A stretch of DNA of 64,000 nucleotides from Cystobasidiopsis lactophilus (lineage: Eukaryota > Basidiomycota > Agaricostilbomycetes > Agaricostilbales > Chionosphaeraceae), in assembly GCA_001599975.1 (NCBI GenBank), contig BCIO01000002.1, positions 4,479,989-4,543,988 on the forward strand, in the 5' to 3' direction. The notes beneath the pieces were generated by a model. The model saw only the letters and a program-made list of their open reading frames with translations, was not told the DNA's origin and ran no database searches. Every line of letters begins with the position of its first letter. Position 1 is the first letter of the stretch. The position numbers and the translations under genes were made by a program. This document shows, one piece after another, positions 9,821-20,699 of the stretch.

Positions 9821-11062
9821 CTTTGTAAGGCCAAGGGAAGGAGTGGCTGTACGAGACTGGCATTATTGTGCTGGTTGGCAACAGGGGAGGCTCTAAGACC
9901 AGGCCTAGGCCCTGAATTCGTTCATGCAGTTCAGCGACCAAGGACAATCGCTAGAAGCATACGTCATGAAGCGGTCTGACTGCCAGAGGCCATTCTGTTG
10001 TGGCAAGTAGAGTAGACGACTTGGAACGGATGCACAGAAGACAGGGAAAGAGAGCAGGAGGGCGATGCGACTTCGGCAGATTGCATTGCTATCAGACCTG
10101 CAGCATCTCCGCCCGGCCCGGAAAAAAAGCAAGCTTGTGTCTGTGTGGGCAAAATGTACAGAAAAGGATGTATGAAAGCGAGCAGGAAGGCTATGCGCCG
10201 ACCGAGTTTGGGATAGGAAGACCAGATTCCAGCGAGCACGTCGCAGGGAGGGAAGCGACCAGGTCCTGAGCCTCAGAACGGATCCAAAGCCTCTTGGCTC
10301 TCCCCAAGACTCCCAACGAGGACAGCAAGCAGAACCCGGACGACCCCTCGAGAAGGCACGCCTCGCAAAACCCGCCAACAAGGCAAAATTCGCTCTGAGT
10401 AGCTGGAACGCCGCTTTGGACAATGAGCGTCGGCAGAACGGAACTTTTTATGCGACTCTTTAGCTAACCAATGCACTCGCGAGAGTAGCAAAGGCAAGCC
10501 CACTAATGGAGAGAGTCCAAAAGTTTTTCGCCCGCCAAAATTTCGGCGCTCTCGCTGGCGAAATTTTGAGCGAAGACTTGTGGCACCGATTTGAACTGAG
10601 AAGGGGAAATATGCAATTGTGTCAATCCAAGATATGCTTGATGCTGCGACCCTTGAGTCCCAGAGCAAAAGGGAGAAAATCACCACCACCAGAGGTCTCA
10701 AGCAGCACCCTGACCATGATCCCAGCGCCGGACCAAGAGAGGCAGTCACCCATAGAAGGACACTTGGCCACCAGGGGCATATGCATAAGCCGCCTGGCCT
10801 GGCGGCGCATGAGCAGCCCGTCAACCGTCCTTCGACTTTGCCACCTAGGCGCCGTGTGGCGTCTCGACCAAACAAGAGCCTTGCTGCGTCCATCATTATT
10901 CGAAGGGATGCGTAGTAGGCATACTTTGACACCGGCGTGGAAGACGTTAGCTCGAAGGGGTGGCCGCGAAGGCGGAAGGTCGTGATCGATCAAAGAGGCG
11001 CCCGTTCAGCTGTGTCAAACACACCGAGCTTGAAGGAATGCCACTCATCGGAAGAAGTGAAG
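9821..11062. other. 1.2 kb without a supportable gene; possible relict paralogue
   Basis: Several long open frames occur on both strands, but none has convincing splice sites, start context or family motif. A segment on the minus strand near 10790-10835 has a CGCCAG..CAGG..CTTATG order like copy C, and the flank near 10030-10100 resembles the 5' flank of copy B. Both suggest decayed duplicates; the similarity is weak. A 10-bp inverted repeat (10536-10545 with 10559-10568) lies here. Confidence 0.35.
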
Positions 11063-11555
11063 TCACTCACGCTGCTGCTGCTGCTGCTCACGCTGCTGGC
11101 GCTGCCGCTCCAGGATCTTCTCTCGCAGCGCATCCAGCTTGGCCAGTCTTCTGCGGTTCTTTTCAGCCTTTGCCGCAGCTTCCGCCGCAGCTCGCTTCTG
11201 AGCAATCGTGGGATGGATATCAGCGATGCCCTCGTCGAGCAAGAGGGCTCTGTAGAGCACTGCCGGGTGCTGAGCCGGATCAAAGCGGTCCAAGTAGCCC
11301 CAGGCTTGCAGCTGGTCGTAGCGGAGCTCGATCCTGTTTTTTCGTTCCCGTTCGCCTATTAGCCAGGGCTATGGAACGACTTTGAAGAGCTTGAGGGCAG
11401 AAAGGCGAATACCTGACCAGCGGGAACTGACGGTCGTCCTTCTGGCCGAGCTCCTGGACTTGGTGGATGACATCCTCCCTGATCGCTAGGTCCACTTCAA
11501 AGTCATCCATTTCTGCATGCTCGTCCATCATGGTGGACGCGGGCAGAGAGGACAT
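11063..11555 (-). CDS. small charged coiled-coil protein
   Basis: Exons 11555-11413 and 11333-11063 (79-nt intron); 137 aa. The N-terminal part is acidic (DEHAEMDDFEVDLAIREDV), the middle reads LRYDQLQAWGYLDRFDPAQH, and the last 60 residues form a long Ala/Lys/Glu/Arg helix that ends in a Gln run encoded by a CTG/CAG repeat. A donor (GTGAGT at 11070) just before the stop could instead splice to 11009 and give a six-residue alternative tail ending at 10990. No recognised domain. It is divergent from the GATA-finger gene, with 281 bp between the start codons. Upstream sequence stays open in frame, so a longer N terminus cannot be excluded. Confidence 0.6.
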
Positions 11556-11836
11556 TTTCTGAGGGAAATGCCCAACGGCTTGCACCCGCTTTTTGAGCTG
11601 GTGTTGGCTCGGAAAAATGGCGCCCTTCGCGCTCTGTGTATTGCTTGCGCTCTCGCCTGATCGCTTGATCACCTCCAATCGATTGTCGACATCGCCGAAC
11701 GGGAGCAACGGTTCGCTCCAGGACAGCCGGTGGCGAAGGGGGGTCGATTGAGGGGGTCGGCTCAAATCAAAACAATCAATGCCGGGCTTGCCTCTGCACC
11801 TCCACGCCCTTCTCATCCGCCCTTCTGTCCCTCCTC

Positions 11837-14402
11837 ATGGCGTCCTCGCTGGGTTCGTTTGCTCATTCCAAGCCATACACGAGCACCGGGCTGATATTGA
11901 ACGCAACAACGAACAGTCAAGGTGACCTACACGCTGCAGTCGTCGGTGTCCGGCCAAGAGACGTGCATCTGCCGCCTGCCCCAGCCTTTGGCGCTGACCG
12001 ACGTCGAGGATGGCTACGCATCAGTGCCACTAAAGCCATGCCTGAGCGCCATCGTCTACGCCCAGCCGGATCTGCTCGAGTCCCAAGGCGACTTCAAGGT
12101 CGCGTGTCTCGACGCCCAAGAGACCTTGTCTCGCCAGCAGCAGCGGGCTCTGGCCTTGCAACAGGGTTTGGAGATGTCACCGGTCAAGCCCGGCTCGAGC
12201 AACAAAGTGTGGGAGGGCAAGGGATTGCTCAGCTGGGTGCTCGCCGAACCTGGCGTCAACGGGAGCTCGTTCGCGCTCGGCAAGCTCGACGCGGCCCGCA
12301 ACACGCTCTCTGTTACTTTACAACTGGTAGAGGTACGCTCCCTCGTTGGCCTTGTCAAGTTTGAACCAGATCTGATCGCGGCGCTCGGGAGCAACAGCGC
12401 AAAACGCTCTCCAAGAACGCCTTCCAAGACGCCTTGAACGGCACTCAGTCGGTCGAGCCCCAGCAAAAGTTCCAAATGAACCTCATTCAGCCCACCCCAA
12501 ACCGGCCACCAGCGCAGGAGCAGCTGGGCGGGCCCTTCCACCGCCAGTTCTCCTCTTCCCCCAGTCCCGCCCAGCCCTCTTCCGCACCCACCACGCCTTT
12601 GCTGGAGGGCCAACTACCCCAAAAGGAGCAGATCTTGTCCCTGGTCCAGTCGCTCCTGCCCCAAATCCAAGACTCGGCCGACAAGCCCTCCCAGGACAAG
12701 GACGCCATGCTGCCTCTGCTCCACACCCTCATGTCCTACGTCACCGCCACCCCGCCCCCGGCCCCTGTTTCCAAGTCGTCAGCAGCCAAGCAAGAGCCAA
12801 GGGCACCCCAGCAGGACGCGCTCGAAGCTCTACTCCAGCAATTCTCCTCGTCGGTTCCACCTCCACCTTCGCAAGCGGTCGAACAACAGGCAACATCCTC
12901 CATCCCTCCTCCGCCCTCTACTTCAAACGCAGCAGCGGCAAGTGCACCGGCTAAGAAGCGAAAGCGCAACGAGTCGGCCAAGACCAAAGAGGCTCTAGGC
13001 GAGTCGGCCAGCAAGAAGCTCGCTTCCGACTCCCTGGCTGGCGTTCCCTCGTCGTCCGCATTGGTGGCTGCTTCAATCTTGCCGGAGCCCACTAAAAAAG
13101 CCACCTCGGCCGCCACTTTGGCAGCGACGGCGACTGGTGGGGACGGCGTGGCCGTGGCGCGCAAGGCCAAGTACGACGCGGTGGGCTGCATGAACTGCAA
13201 GACGCACTGGTCCAAGATGTGGCGCAAGAAAAAGTCCGCAGCGCCTCCCGGATCGGATGGCAAGCCGGCGCCTGTCAACAAGCTCTGCAATAGTGCGTTC
13301 TCGTCCCTCCCCTTTGATCTTTTGTTTCGGATCTGATGCGACGGGGAGCGACACAGCCTGTGGAGTGTACTACAATCGAACGGGCACCCACCGGCCCGTC
13401 AACGAGGCTCTCGCCACGGAGATCGAAATCGAGGAAGAGGAGTATGCCGCCCAGACCGCCAACCTGCGCCGGTCCCCTCGTCACAAGAGCACCGCCAAAG
13501 CCTCAGCACCTAATTTGGCCAACAGCAAGGCTGAAGGGCAACCGAAGGACGAGAGGACGTTTGAGCAAATCATGTCCGACTTCACCGCCGATACCTATGG
13601 CGCCGCCCACAACACCTTGAACCACTCGCACACCTCCACCAACAGCTCCACCTTCTCGTCTGCGCCCACCTCGCTGTTCGATAACGACGCTGCTAACGAC
13701 GTGTTTAGCGCCCTCACCTCTGAGATGGACATGCAGCCGTTTGGCAACAAGGACAACTCGCTCGCCCTGCCCTACTCGTTCTTGAGCGACTTCAACTTTG
13801 ATGCGTTCCTCAACTCGGGCGGCGTCACTACGGGCGATGAGCAAGAGGGCACCAACGGCGGTGGTGGTGGCAAGCACTACTTGCAGTCCGACTTTGGCTC
13901 CGATTTGGATCTGGCTTCCATGCCCCCATCTAGCCCGCCGCCAACCCACCGCGCCAATCCATTCGCACATTTGGCCGGCATGTCCGACGCTGGCGATTCT
14001 CCCAATTGGCCACTGGACAAATCCTCCGTCCCCACCCCTCCCACCGAAGAGACTTCCTCCAAAGCTGCTGCTGCCGCCCCTCAGGCCAACTCGAATGTCA
14101 CCTGGTCCCCTGGCGCCATCGCCATGCTCAGCAACGCCTTGACCGCCTTACCTTCCTCCACATCTATCGGCGGCTCGGGTCTCACGGCTTCAGCGTTGGA
14201 CGAGAGCACTTTGCAAGACCTCTTCCACAACTTGACCAGTGTGGCGACCTCTACCTCACCACCGACCATCGAGTCCCCGCCCGCCGCAGTCACAGATGCG
14301 GCGAGAGGCTTGGGGTTGAACGTTAAGGGGCCCGTGGGAGAGGTCAACGCTTCGGTCGCGCTGGGAATATGGAACGCTGAAGTGGCCGCCCATTTCCAGT
14401 GA
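11837..14402 (+). CDS. GATA-type zinc-finger transcription factor
   Basis: Four exons: 11837-11852, 11917-12332, 12398-13292 and 13357-14402; 790 aa. The first exon codes for only five residues plus one base. An N-terminal ordered region (about 6-150) precedes a Pro/Gln/Ser-rich stretch and a basic patch (KKRKRNESAKTK) that may be a nuclear signal. The finger lies near residue 430: CMNC, then about 29 residues, then LCNTCGVYYNRTGTHRP. The second half matches GATA fingers closely, but the loop is longer than the usual 17-20 residues and the consensus LCNAC reads LCNTC; the intron falls exactly between the two halves. The C-terminal half is low-complexity Ser/Thr/Pro/Ala, as in activation regions. 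Nuclear DNA binding is inferred from the finger; targets unknown. Confidence 0.8.
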
Positions 14403-15103
14403 ACTCTCACCCTCGCTCCCCATGGCGATCACGATTTTCAACCTCGCCACCCCGCCATCCACCCGCACGCCCGCAAATGGCGTTGTACCAACTATATCTC
14501 CTCTTTGCCTCCTCAAGAGCTTGCTTGACTTTCAAGAGTCGCTGTGTTTCTCTCATTCGCAATCACTACACACAAGAAGTTCCTCCGTCGTTCTTTTGCA
14601 TACTACACGCTTTTGACCAAGCTTTCCTTTCCCAATTGTAACCATTACCCAAGCTTTCTTGTTACTGCATTCTGCACTCACATCGATCCTCCTGGCTTCA
14701 TGTCGACTTGCAGGCGCGCTCTTGGGTTGGGTCGGAGGCAGCTCGGATCTCCGGTGTGGATCCGGCGGCTTTGGAGGCGAAAGGCAGCTCTTGCGCTCGG
14801 TCGGCGTCTTGCTTTGAGCCTGTTGATGTTCCAAACCACTTCGATAAGAATGCTTCTGACTGGCAGATTGCCTCAAATCGCTGCTCGCCTGCTCCTGCCC
14901 TCGGCCGTGCCCTTGCCTTCTTTCGCCAGCGCTGCATCTCGCTTTCAAGCCAAAGTCGTTGCTTTCGTTTGCCAGATGGCTTATCGACCTGCATTGACCT
15001 GCTTTGTCACTTCCGAAAGGCACCAGCTCGGGTTCAAAGCGTTGGCACCTGCGGCCGCGATCCCTGTTCTGGCATTCCCCCGCATCAGATTCAGGAATTT
15101 GAG
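14403..15103. other. intergenic/5' region, several open frames
   Basis: 3' flank of the GATA gene and 5' flank of the next. The frame of the next gene stays open back to about 14708 without an ATG, and a minus-strand frame of 246 codons overlaps; neither has independent support. Confidence 0.4.
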
Positions 15104-16141
15104 ATGACCCAAGAAAGCAGCTCAGAACAAAGGGCGGAGCAAAGGGCCAGGGCTTTGGGGTTGGCGCCTTTCTTCTCCTTTCTCTGCCTTCACGCGTCCT
15201 CTGTCGGCATCCTCGAGCTTTTGCTGGACTGCCGCTTCCATCGTCTCCAAGACTGGGTGCTGGACAACTTCGACTTCCAAGCCTTCTCTGCATACCACGT
15301 CAGCCTTTTCATCGACCATTTGTCGCCTCTCACGCCCAACTTACCGCTTCAACTGCCATCGTCTCGCATCACCGAGCTCACTGTGACAATTCAGACCAGC
15401 TATTCCCTGCCGGCGAAGTCTTACATGCTGTTCTTGCACGCTCTGGAGCTTGACCCCGACCGGCTGCAAGTTTTGAACATGCTGGTTTCCTCCAGCCACA
15501 CCTCCCCGTCTGCCTACAAACCCCCTCTTTTCCGACACCTGAAGCAGCTCATGCTTTTCGATGAATTGCTGTCCTGGTTTGCCGGGATGTATGACGACCC
15601 AACCAATCCGCTGGACAGCTGTATCGTGCCGTATTTGGAAAAACCGGCTGCGGCGGAGTATCTCCCAGCGCAGGTGAACCACTTGCAGCTGGCGTTGGTC
15701 GTCACTCCAGAGTTTGAGGGGGCCAGGACCGAAACCTTTTGGCAGCACATGGCCATCAAGCGAGCGCGCAAGATGGCAATTTGGGTCAACGAGATACAGA
15801 ATTCCTCCATGCTGGCGAGCACGGTGGTCGTCAACCTGTTTCAGGCCTCGTCTTTTACTCGGGAGCTGCTCCTGGAGGTCTCTGGGCTGAATGTCCGCGA
15901 TCTCCAGGAGATCCGCGACTTTCTCTCAACCCAGCCTCACACCAGCGACCGTCGACTATCTATCCCCTTTCGTATCAACCGTTCGGGAACTGGCGCTGAC
16001 GAAATTGCCTTTGACGAGGCTATGGTGGCCGTGGAAGCTGCGGGACGGGCCAAGGGCATTACTGTGAGCTTCGGCCACGTCAAGGAGGTGCGGAAGCATT
16101 CGGGCTTCTTGTTCGATCTGGGCGAGTACCATTTCGACTGA
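15104..16141 (+). CDS. leucine-rich F-box-like protein
   Basis: Single-exon frame of 345 codons from the first in-frame ATG. The sequence is typical of fungal F-box/LRR proteins: short alternating hydrophobic segments (LPLQLPSSRITELTV, FRHLKQLMLFDELLSWF, QVNHLQLALVV) and no catalytic motif. A clear F-box is not visible at the N terminus. The open frame extends about 130 codons upstream with no ATG, so an upstream exon could supply one. Role unknown; recruitment of substrates to an SCF ubiquitin ligase is only a family-based guess. Confidence 0.55.
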   Translation: MTQESSSEQRAEQRARALGLAPFFSFLCLHASSVGILELLLDCRFHRLQDWVLDNFDFQAFSAYHVSLFIDHLSPLTPNLPLQLPSSRITELTVTIQTSYSLPAKSYMLFLHALELDPDRLQVLNMLVSSSHTSPSAYKPPLFRHLKQLMLFDELLSWFAGMYDDPTNPLDSCIVPYLEKPAAAEYLPAQVNHLQLALVVTPEFEGARTETFWQHMAIKRARKMAIWVNEIQNSSMLASTVVVNLFQASSFTRELLLEVSGLNVRDLQEIRDFLSTQPHTSDRRLSIPFRINRSGTGADEIAFDEAMVAVEAAGRAKGITVSFGHVKEVRKHSGFLFDLGEYHFD

Positions 16142-16561
16142 AAGCTGCCACAAAGCTTCAAGTGGGTCGGTCTTAGCCAAGTGATCTTACTGGATCCTAG
16201 CTGACTTTGATGCAGCGTCTTGCCCGCATTTACTCAGTTTGCATCCACCCTTACACCTTTACACCTTTTCACATGATGTTTTGGCACGTTGCGATGCCGT
16301 TTTGGGTGTCCACGCTCGGGCAGAGGAAGATGGGAGGGTCGGTGGCGAGCGGGCGGGACTCTGTTTTTGGGCGTCTGGAGCCTCCAACCTTCGCCCGATT
16401 GTCTAAGCCATCAATTGTGAATCCAATAGACCTAAGATTGCAATCTGCCACCCTCAAAACCGCCACTAGCTCATCATGGACCCATGTGTTCGCCACGAGC
16501 TATTTTTGCGTCTTGTTCTCGAATCGCCTGTTTCCTCTTTGACCCTGCTTGCTTGTCTACT
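16142..16561. other. intergenic, no gene seen
   Basis: 420 bases between two same-strand genes; presumed 3' UTR and promoter. Nothing recognisable. Confidence 0.5.
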
Positions 16562-17728
16562 ATGTCCAGCCATGATAGCACAGCGAGAGCAGCCCAAGAG
16601 GTCTCTGCAACTCCAGTGGCCGAGAGGGATGGCGTCACTGCCGGTCAACTGCACAACTCGGAATCCAGCGAGCTCGAGTTCCACCGCGGATCGTGCCATT
16701 GCCAAGTGTGTTCTAAACGTCTGATCAACAAGCATGCCACTAATGCTGAGAGCCAAAGGCTGTGGTGTTCAACGTGAAATGCCCGCCGATTGTGGATTGT
16801 GGAACTTGCGATTGTAAGCAAGCTGTCCCTTCTTGCCCCTTCACACGAGCCACCTTCTGAAGAGTGTAATAGGTTCTTACGTTTGTTATCGTCTCACCAA
16901 GAGCGATGCACACCTTTCGCTCAAAGCTCGAGTCGCAGTGCTTGAAAAGAGGAATCGTCTGGGGCTTTGCCGAGCCTGGCGACTTGGTCTTAGAGAAAGG
17001 CCGAGAGAGCTTGAAGGAGTACGCGTTTGGAGAAAAGACCCGGCAGCAGCTGGCCTGCCGTATGTGCGGGACGTTCATTGGGACTGGCACCTCGGCGGCT
17101 TCTTGGCCTGAGGGAAGTTGGCCGGGAGGTCCTCGACAAGTGTGCTTCAATGTTGGTCTTCCTCTTCTTCGAAAGAAGAAACGAAAGGGTAGTGACGATC
17201 GCAAACCAGGTTCGAGCCTTGAGGGACTTTGACCACCATACCCTCTCTTTGCCACTTTCCTTTAAAGGAGCAAGCTATCCTCCAATTTACAAACCAGCCC
17301 CTCCCATCGCCCACGATTTTTCTAAGAGAGAAGGCTACGACGTCTACTTCGGCCACTGCCACTGCCAAGCCGTCCAATTCGCCACCCAGTCCAAGCCTTT
17401 TGAAGAGGCCGACATCTGCGATTGCAACTGCAGCATCTGCGCTGGCAATGGCGTCCTCTGGCTCTACCCTCTTCACGGAGAGTATATCTTCTCGCCTGAG
17501 TCCAAGGTGCACTTGGTGCGGTACGTCTTCAACACGGAAGCCGAAAACCCCAACCAGTTCTTCTCCTGCGACACTTGCGGCATCTTGATCTACGAAGAGA
17601 GGGAGGCGACGGATGGGATTGGGTTGAATGCGAGGCTGTTGGACGGGCCAGAGTTGGTGAACAAGGCGGCAAAGTGCGCCACGAGGGAGAACGACCGGGT
17701 CAAGCCGCCGCTTTATGTGCTGAAATAG
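16562..17728 (+). CDS. double GFA/CENP-V domain protein (GSH-dependent formaldehyde-activating type)
   Basis: Five exons: 16562-16705, 16759-16813, 16873-16880, 16939-17151 and 17210-17728; 312 aa. Two GFA (Mss4-like zinc) domains are in tandem. Domain 1 has CHCQAVVF, CDCSYC and MCGTFIG; domain 2 has CHCQAVQF, CNCSIC, the NGVLWLYP strand and CDTCGILI. The cysteines are those that bind the two zincs in this family. The correct CDCSYC motif appears only if an 8-nt exon (16873-16880) is included; it matches CNCSIC of domain 2 at the same place. Family members use S-hydroxymethyl-glutathione or related adducts, but many fungal ones are uncharacterised. Probably cytosolic, as no signal peptide is seen. 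Confidence 0.82.
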
Positions 17729-18349
17729 GTGCATGCAAACCCGGATTTTGGCTCTTTCGTTGAAATAGACTTGGTGCTAGTTCGTCAGTCGTGCCAGCCA
17801 GCCTGAAGACCGACGCCACCTCGTCCCTCTGCTTCTTCCTCAGCGACGTCCGCGATGACTTGTCCCGATTCCTTACCTTCTGAGCATTTCGAGCAGGATT
17901 CCAATGCCATCGTCTTCTCTCACGATACCTTGCGAGCCTGGTCGCGTGGATGTGCGCCCGGGACTCGACATGTCGCCAGCCTGGCCCGGCCATCATTTTT
18001 TGAAGCTCCTTCAGCTCTCGACGCGAACAGCGCGCTGTGAATGCCTTTTGATATGCTATTGTCTCAAAGAAACAAAGAAGCCGTCGTCGAGCAGCCCCAA
18101 CTTGATAGAGGAATTGGCAAGCGGCTTTGACCGCGCAAACTTTTGCTGGCGAATCTCCCAAATTTGCCACCTGGCCTCGTACCATCTAGAACCTCTGTAT
18201 CAGGATCTAGAGTTTCTAAAGATGGCATTTCGATCAGGCGCTGCCTTGATCGGAACCAAGACAATGATTGACCGTGGATCCTGCGTCGTCCCACACTGTG
18301 GAGACAGCAAAGCAAGCCCTCTCCATCTTGCTCGATAACGTCGAAAAAC
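17729..18349. other. 0.6 kb with an unsupported minus-strand frame
   Basis: A 161-codon minus-strand frame (18185-17700) is rich in Arg/Lys/Gln and overlaps the end of the previous gene. It lacks introns and recognisable motifs, so I do not call it a gene. The rest should hold the promoter of the next gene. Confidence 0.35.
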
Positions 18350-18967
18350 ATGAGCGACACTCACTTGCTGGCCAATATTGCATATTATGGCGTCGCCGGC
18401 GTTGGGTTGGTCACTAGCCCGCTGAGGGTGTTCCAGCTGTTCGATTTGGCCTTCAAGCCTATTGAAAGGGTCACTGGCCTGGTGAGATGATCTGCGATTC
18501 TTCCCGTCCACAGTTTATTCAATTGACAGCCGCCCATTTACGACCCTTACAACCTGACCAAATCCGAAGAGCGCTTGATCCAGACTTGTGAGTTTGCCGC
18601 AACCACTTCGCTCAACCAACTCACTCTCGAACTCAGGGGGTGTTGTGGTCCTCATGTTGACGTGAGTGAACGCTTCCATCTCCGTCCTCAATGCTCAACT
18701 GTTCCCCTTATCAGCGCTTCGTACATTGCGGGTCGGGACGATGTCAAGTTTAAACGCATTAATGGTGAGCACCAGACTTTACCGAGTCCCTTGTGTGTGC
18801 TTAAACAGCCCTAAACAGCCACTCTGAAGGGCCTCATTGGCATCTTGGGCGTCACCCTCTGTGCGACGGGCGCACCGGGCCGCAACAGCTCGATGGCCTT
18901 CATCTCTGCTGCAGAGCTCATCTTTTCGGCGCTCTACGGCTCCGTTGTGGGATTTGCTGGTCTTTGA
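18350..18967 (+). CDS. small multi-pass membrane protein
   Basis: Five exons: 18350-18481, 18530-18587, 18637-18661, 18715-18764 and 18819-18967; 137 aa. Hydrophobic segments: one near residues 8-25 (IAYYGVAGVGLV), one across exon 3 (WGVVVLMLTASYIAG) and two in exon 5 (LIGILGVTLCATGA and FISAAELIFSALYGSVVGF). A short polar loop (RDDVKFKRIN) lies between. No known family recognised. The exons of 25 and 50 nt are needed to keep the frame. Two candidate acceptors ten bases apart precede exon 5; only the second (after 18818) keeps the frame. Confidence 0.7.
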
Positions 18968-19308
18968 AGAGTGTGCTGGGCGAGTGAACAGTGTGCTTCA
19001 AAGGGCTAGCGGTCCAAAGTCTGAACACCTGGCCACCCTTTGCTTGCCACCTCTTTTGTCTCGACTTTCCTTGTATGCTAGCATCATCTTGCTCTTCAGT
19101 CTTCCCTCGGTCGATTTCTAAGCCCGAAGCTATCTTAGCCGAATGTTCGTGAGAAGTGACGAACTCCGCCGGTGGAGGCGCCAATCGGGAAACTTCCGGC
19201 GTCAAACCCAAGTATACAACAAGTATTATGAAAAGGTTCTACAATCCTGCATCCCGTGGAGACAAAATAGCGAAAATTGAATGGTGCTCCTCGGCTCGAT
19301 GAAGTTGA
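18968..19308. other. convergent 3' flanks
   Basis: 340 bases between convergent genes; no coding segment seen. Confidence 0.5.
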
Positions 19309-20699
19309 CTACCTCTTGCCCGTCGCGACATCCTTGTTGGCGATAAGCCGGAGCAGATCGACGCTTGTGCTTCTTGAGTTTGAGAAGGAAGTCTTGGACA
19401 GCAGAGCCGCTGACGCCAGAGCCATGCGGTGCTTGGAGTATTCGTAAGCGGTGGCTGAGAGCTGTTCCAGTCGATGGGTCGCCATGTGGCAGTTGCTGAT
19501 CTGTTCGTGACCGTAGACAGCATGAGCAAACGCGAGGGAGAAGGCTGGAGGAAAGCCAAACGGACCTGAAGACGAAGCTGGGCAAACGACAAGCCGACTT
19601 CCGCCTCGACGTCAATTTCGTCCGCGCCCGGCATGACGCCCACACCAGCATCGCTCTTCCTCCTCGCTCCCTCCTTCGCGACCGCCTTGGCCTCCAGCAT
19701 CTTTCCCAGCCCCAGTAGATCCTCTTCCGTCTTGATGCGCTCCAGATCCAAGCTGACCAGGTTGAGATTGTACTGGACCGGCTTCTCCTCCGCTGCCGAT
19801 TGAGCCAGTCGAACCGCATTGTCTCGGACCAGCGTGAACTTCTTGAGTTGAGCCCGGCGCAGGGCGTCTTCGGCGCTGCACTCCATTGCCCAAGCTTCCA
19901 GCGCGGCCATCTTTTGGCGAGCGGCCACATTGTCTGGGTTTTCTCGGAGTTTCTTGGTGGTGGAGATCGAGGCAGCGGGAGCGGGTAGAGATTCGAAAGT
20001 GAGGCTGGAGGCTAAGGTGGAGCCGCGTGAGGAGAGGTCCTTGACAAAAGCAGAAATGGCCTCTTGCGCTATTGCTCCCGCTCCGTCGTCGAGCGACAGG
20101 CGGTCTAGGGTGCGCTTGGCGGACCAGGTGAGCAGGGTGAGCAGCCGGTCGTCCAGCGCCGAGCTGAGATCGATATGGCGATACAGCGTGCTATCATCGA
20201 CGGACGGGTGCGGCGTGGCTTGATTGAACACACCTATGATTAGCTTACACATTGATACAGTGCACAGAGTACATAATTGAGGCAAACAAGGCTCACCATC
20301 GAGGCCAGAGCCGATCCCGGACGCCCGCCTGCCCCGTCGATCCAAGCTGGTCCTGCGCTCCTGGGTGGCGCGCATCTGCTGGTTGCGCTGGATCTGGGGC
20401 GTCTCTGCTTCGGTCACGGCCACCGTCTTGTCCTTGGCTTTGGCCCTGGCCGGCGTGGCGAGCAGTTTGGGGCCGGCATAAGGCTCGGTAGTGAACTCAA
20501 AGTCCTTGACCTTCTTCGCTGGCTTCTTGCCCGTTGTCAATCGCGCCCGCTGGTGGCCAGCATCAATGTGAGCTCTTGGCAGGTGGACCGGAGAGCGACA
20601 ACGGACCTTCTGCGAGTCTTGGGACTGCGACTGGGACGAGGACCGCTTTTGAGGCACGAGCAGCGTCGGCTGGCTGCTGCTGCCGCCACCAGAGGTCAT
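19309..20699 (-). CDS. DSN1: kinetochore protein Dsn1/Mis13 (MIND complex)
   Basis: Exons 20699-20607, 20549-20297, 20233-19566 and 19500-19309; 401 aa. The first intron (57 nt) is a multiple of three and could be retained, but its donor GTCCGT and acceptor are good. The central part carries the Mis12-Mtw1 family signature: RRASGIGSGLDG (the Arg/Ser patch that Aurora B phosphorylates in other fungi), then PHPSVDDSTLYRHID and LLTWSAKRTLDRLS. A long helical region follows (NVAARQKMAALEAWA, ERIKTEEDLLGLGKML), ending in a basic tail (NKDVATGKR). Dsn1 joins the Mis12 and Nnf1/Nsl1 halves of MIND and links inner kinetochore to Ndc80. The N-terminal 60 residues are Ser/Gln-rich and disordered. Confidence 0.85.

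Noticed and set aside
14553-15293. 246-codon minus-strand frame
   Set aside because: No introns or motifs, overlaps the F-box-like gene and its open upstream region; three frames are open here by chance.
17700-18185. 161-codon minus-strand gene
   Set aside because: Overlaps the GFA gene end, no splice sites, no motif; composition-driven.
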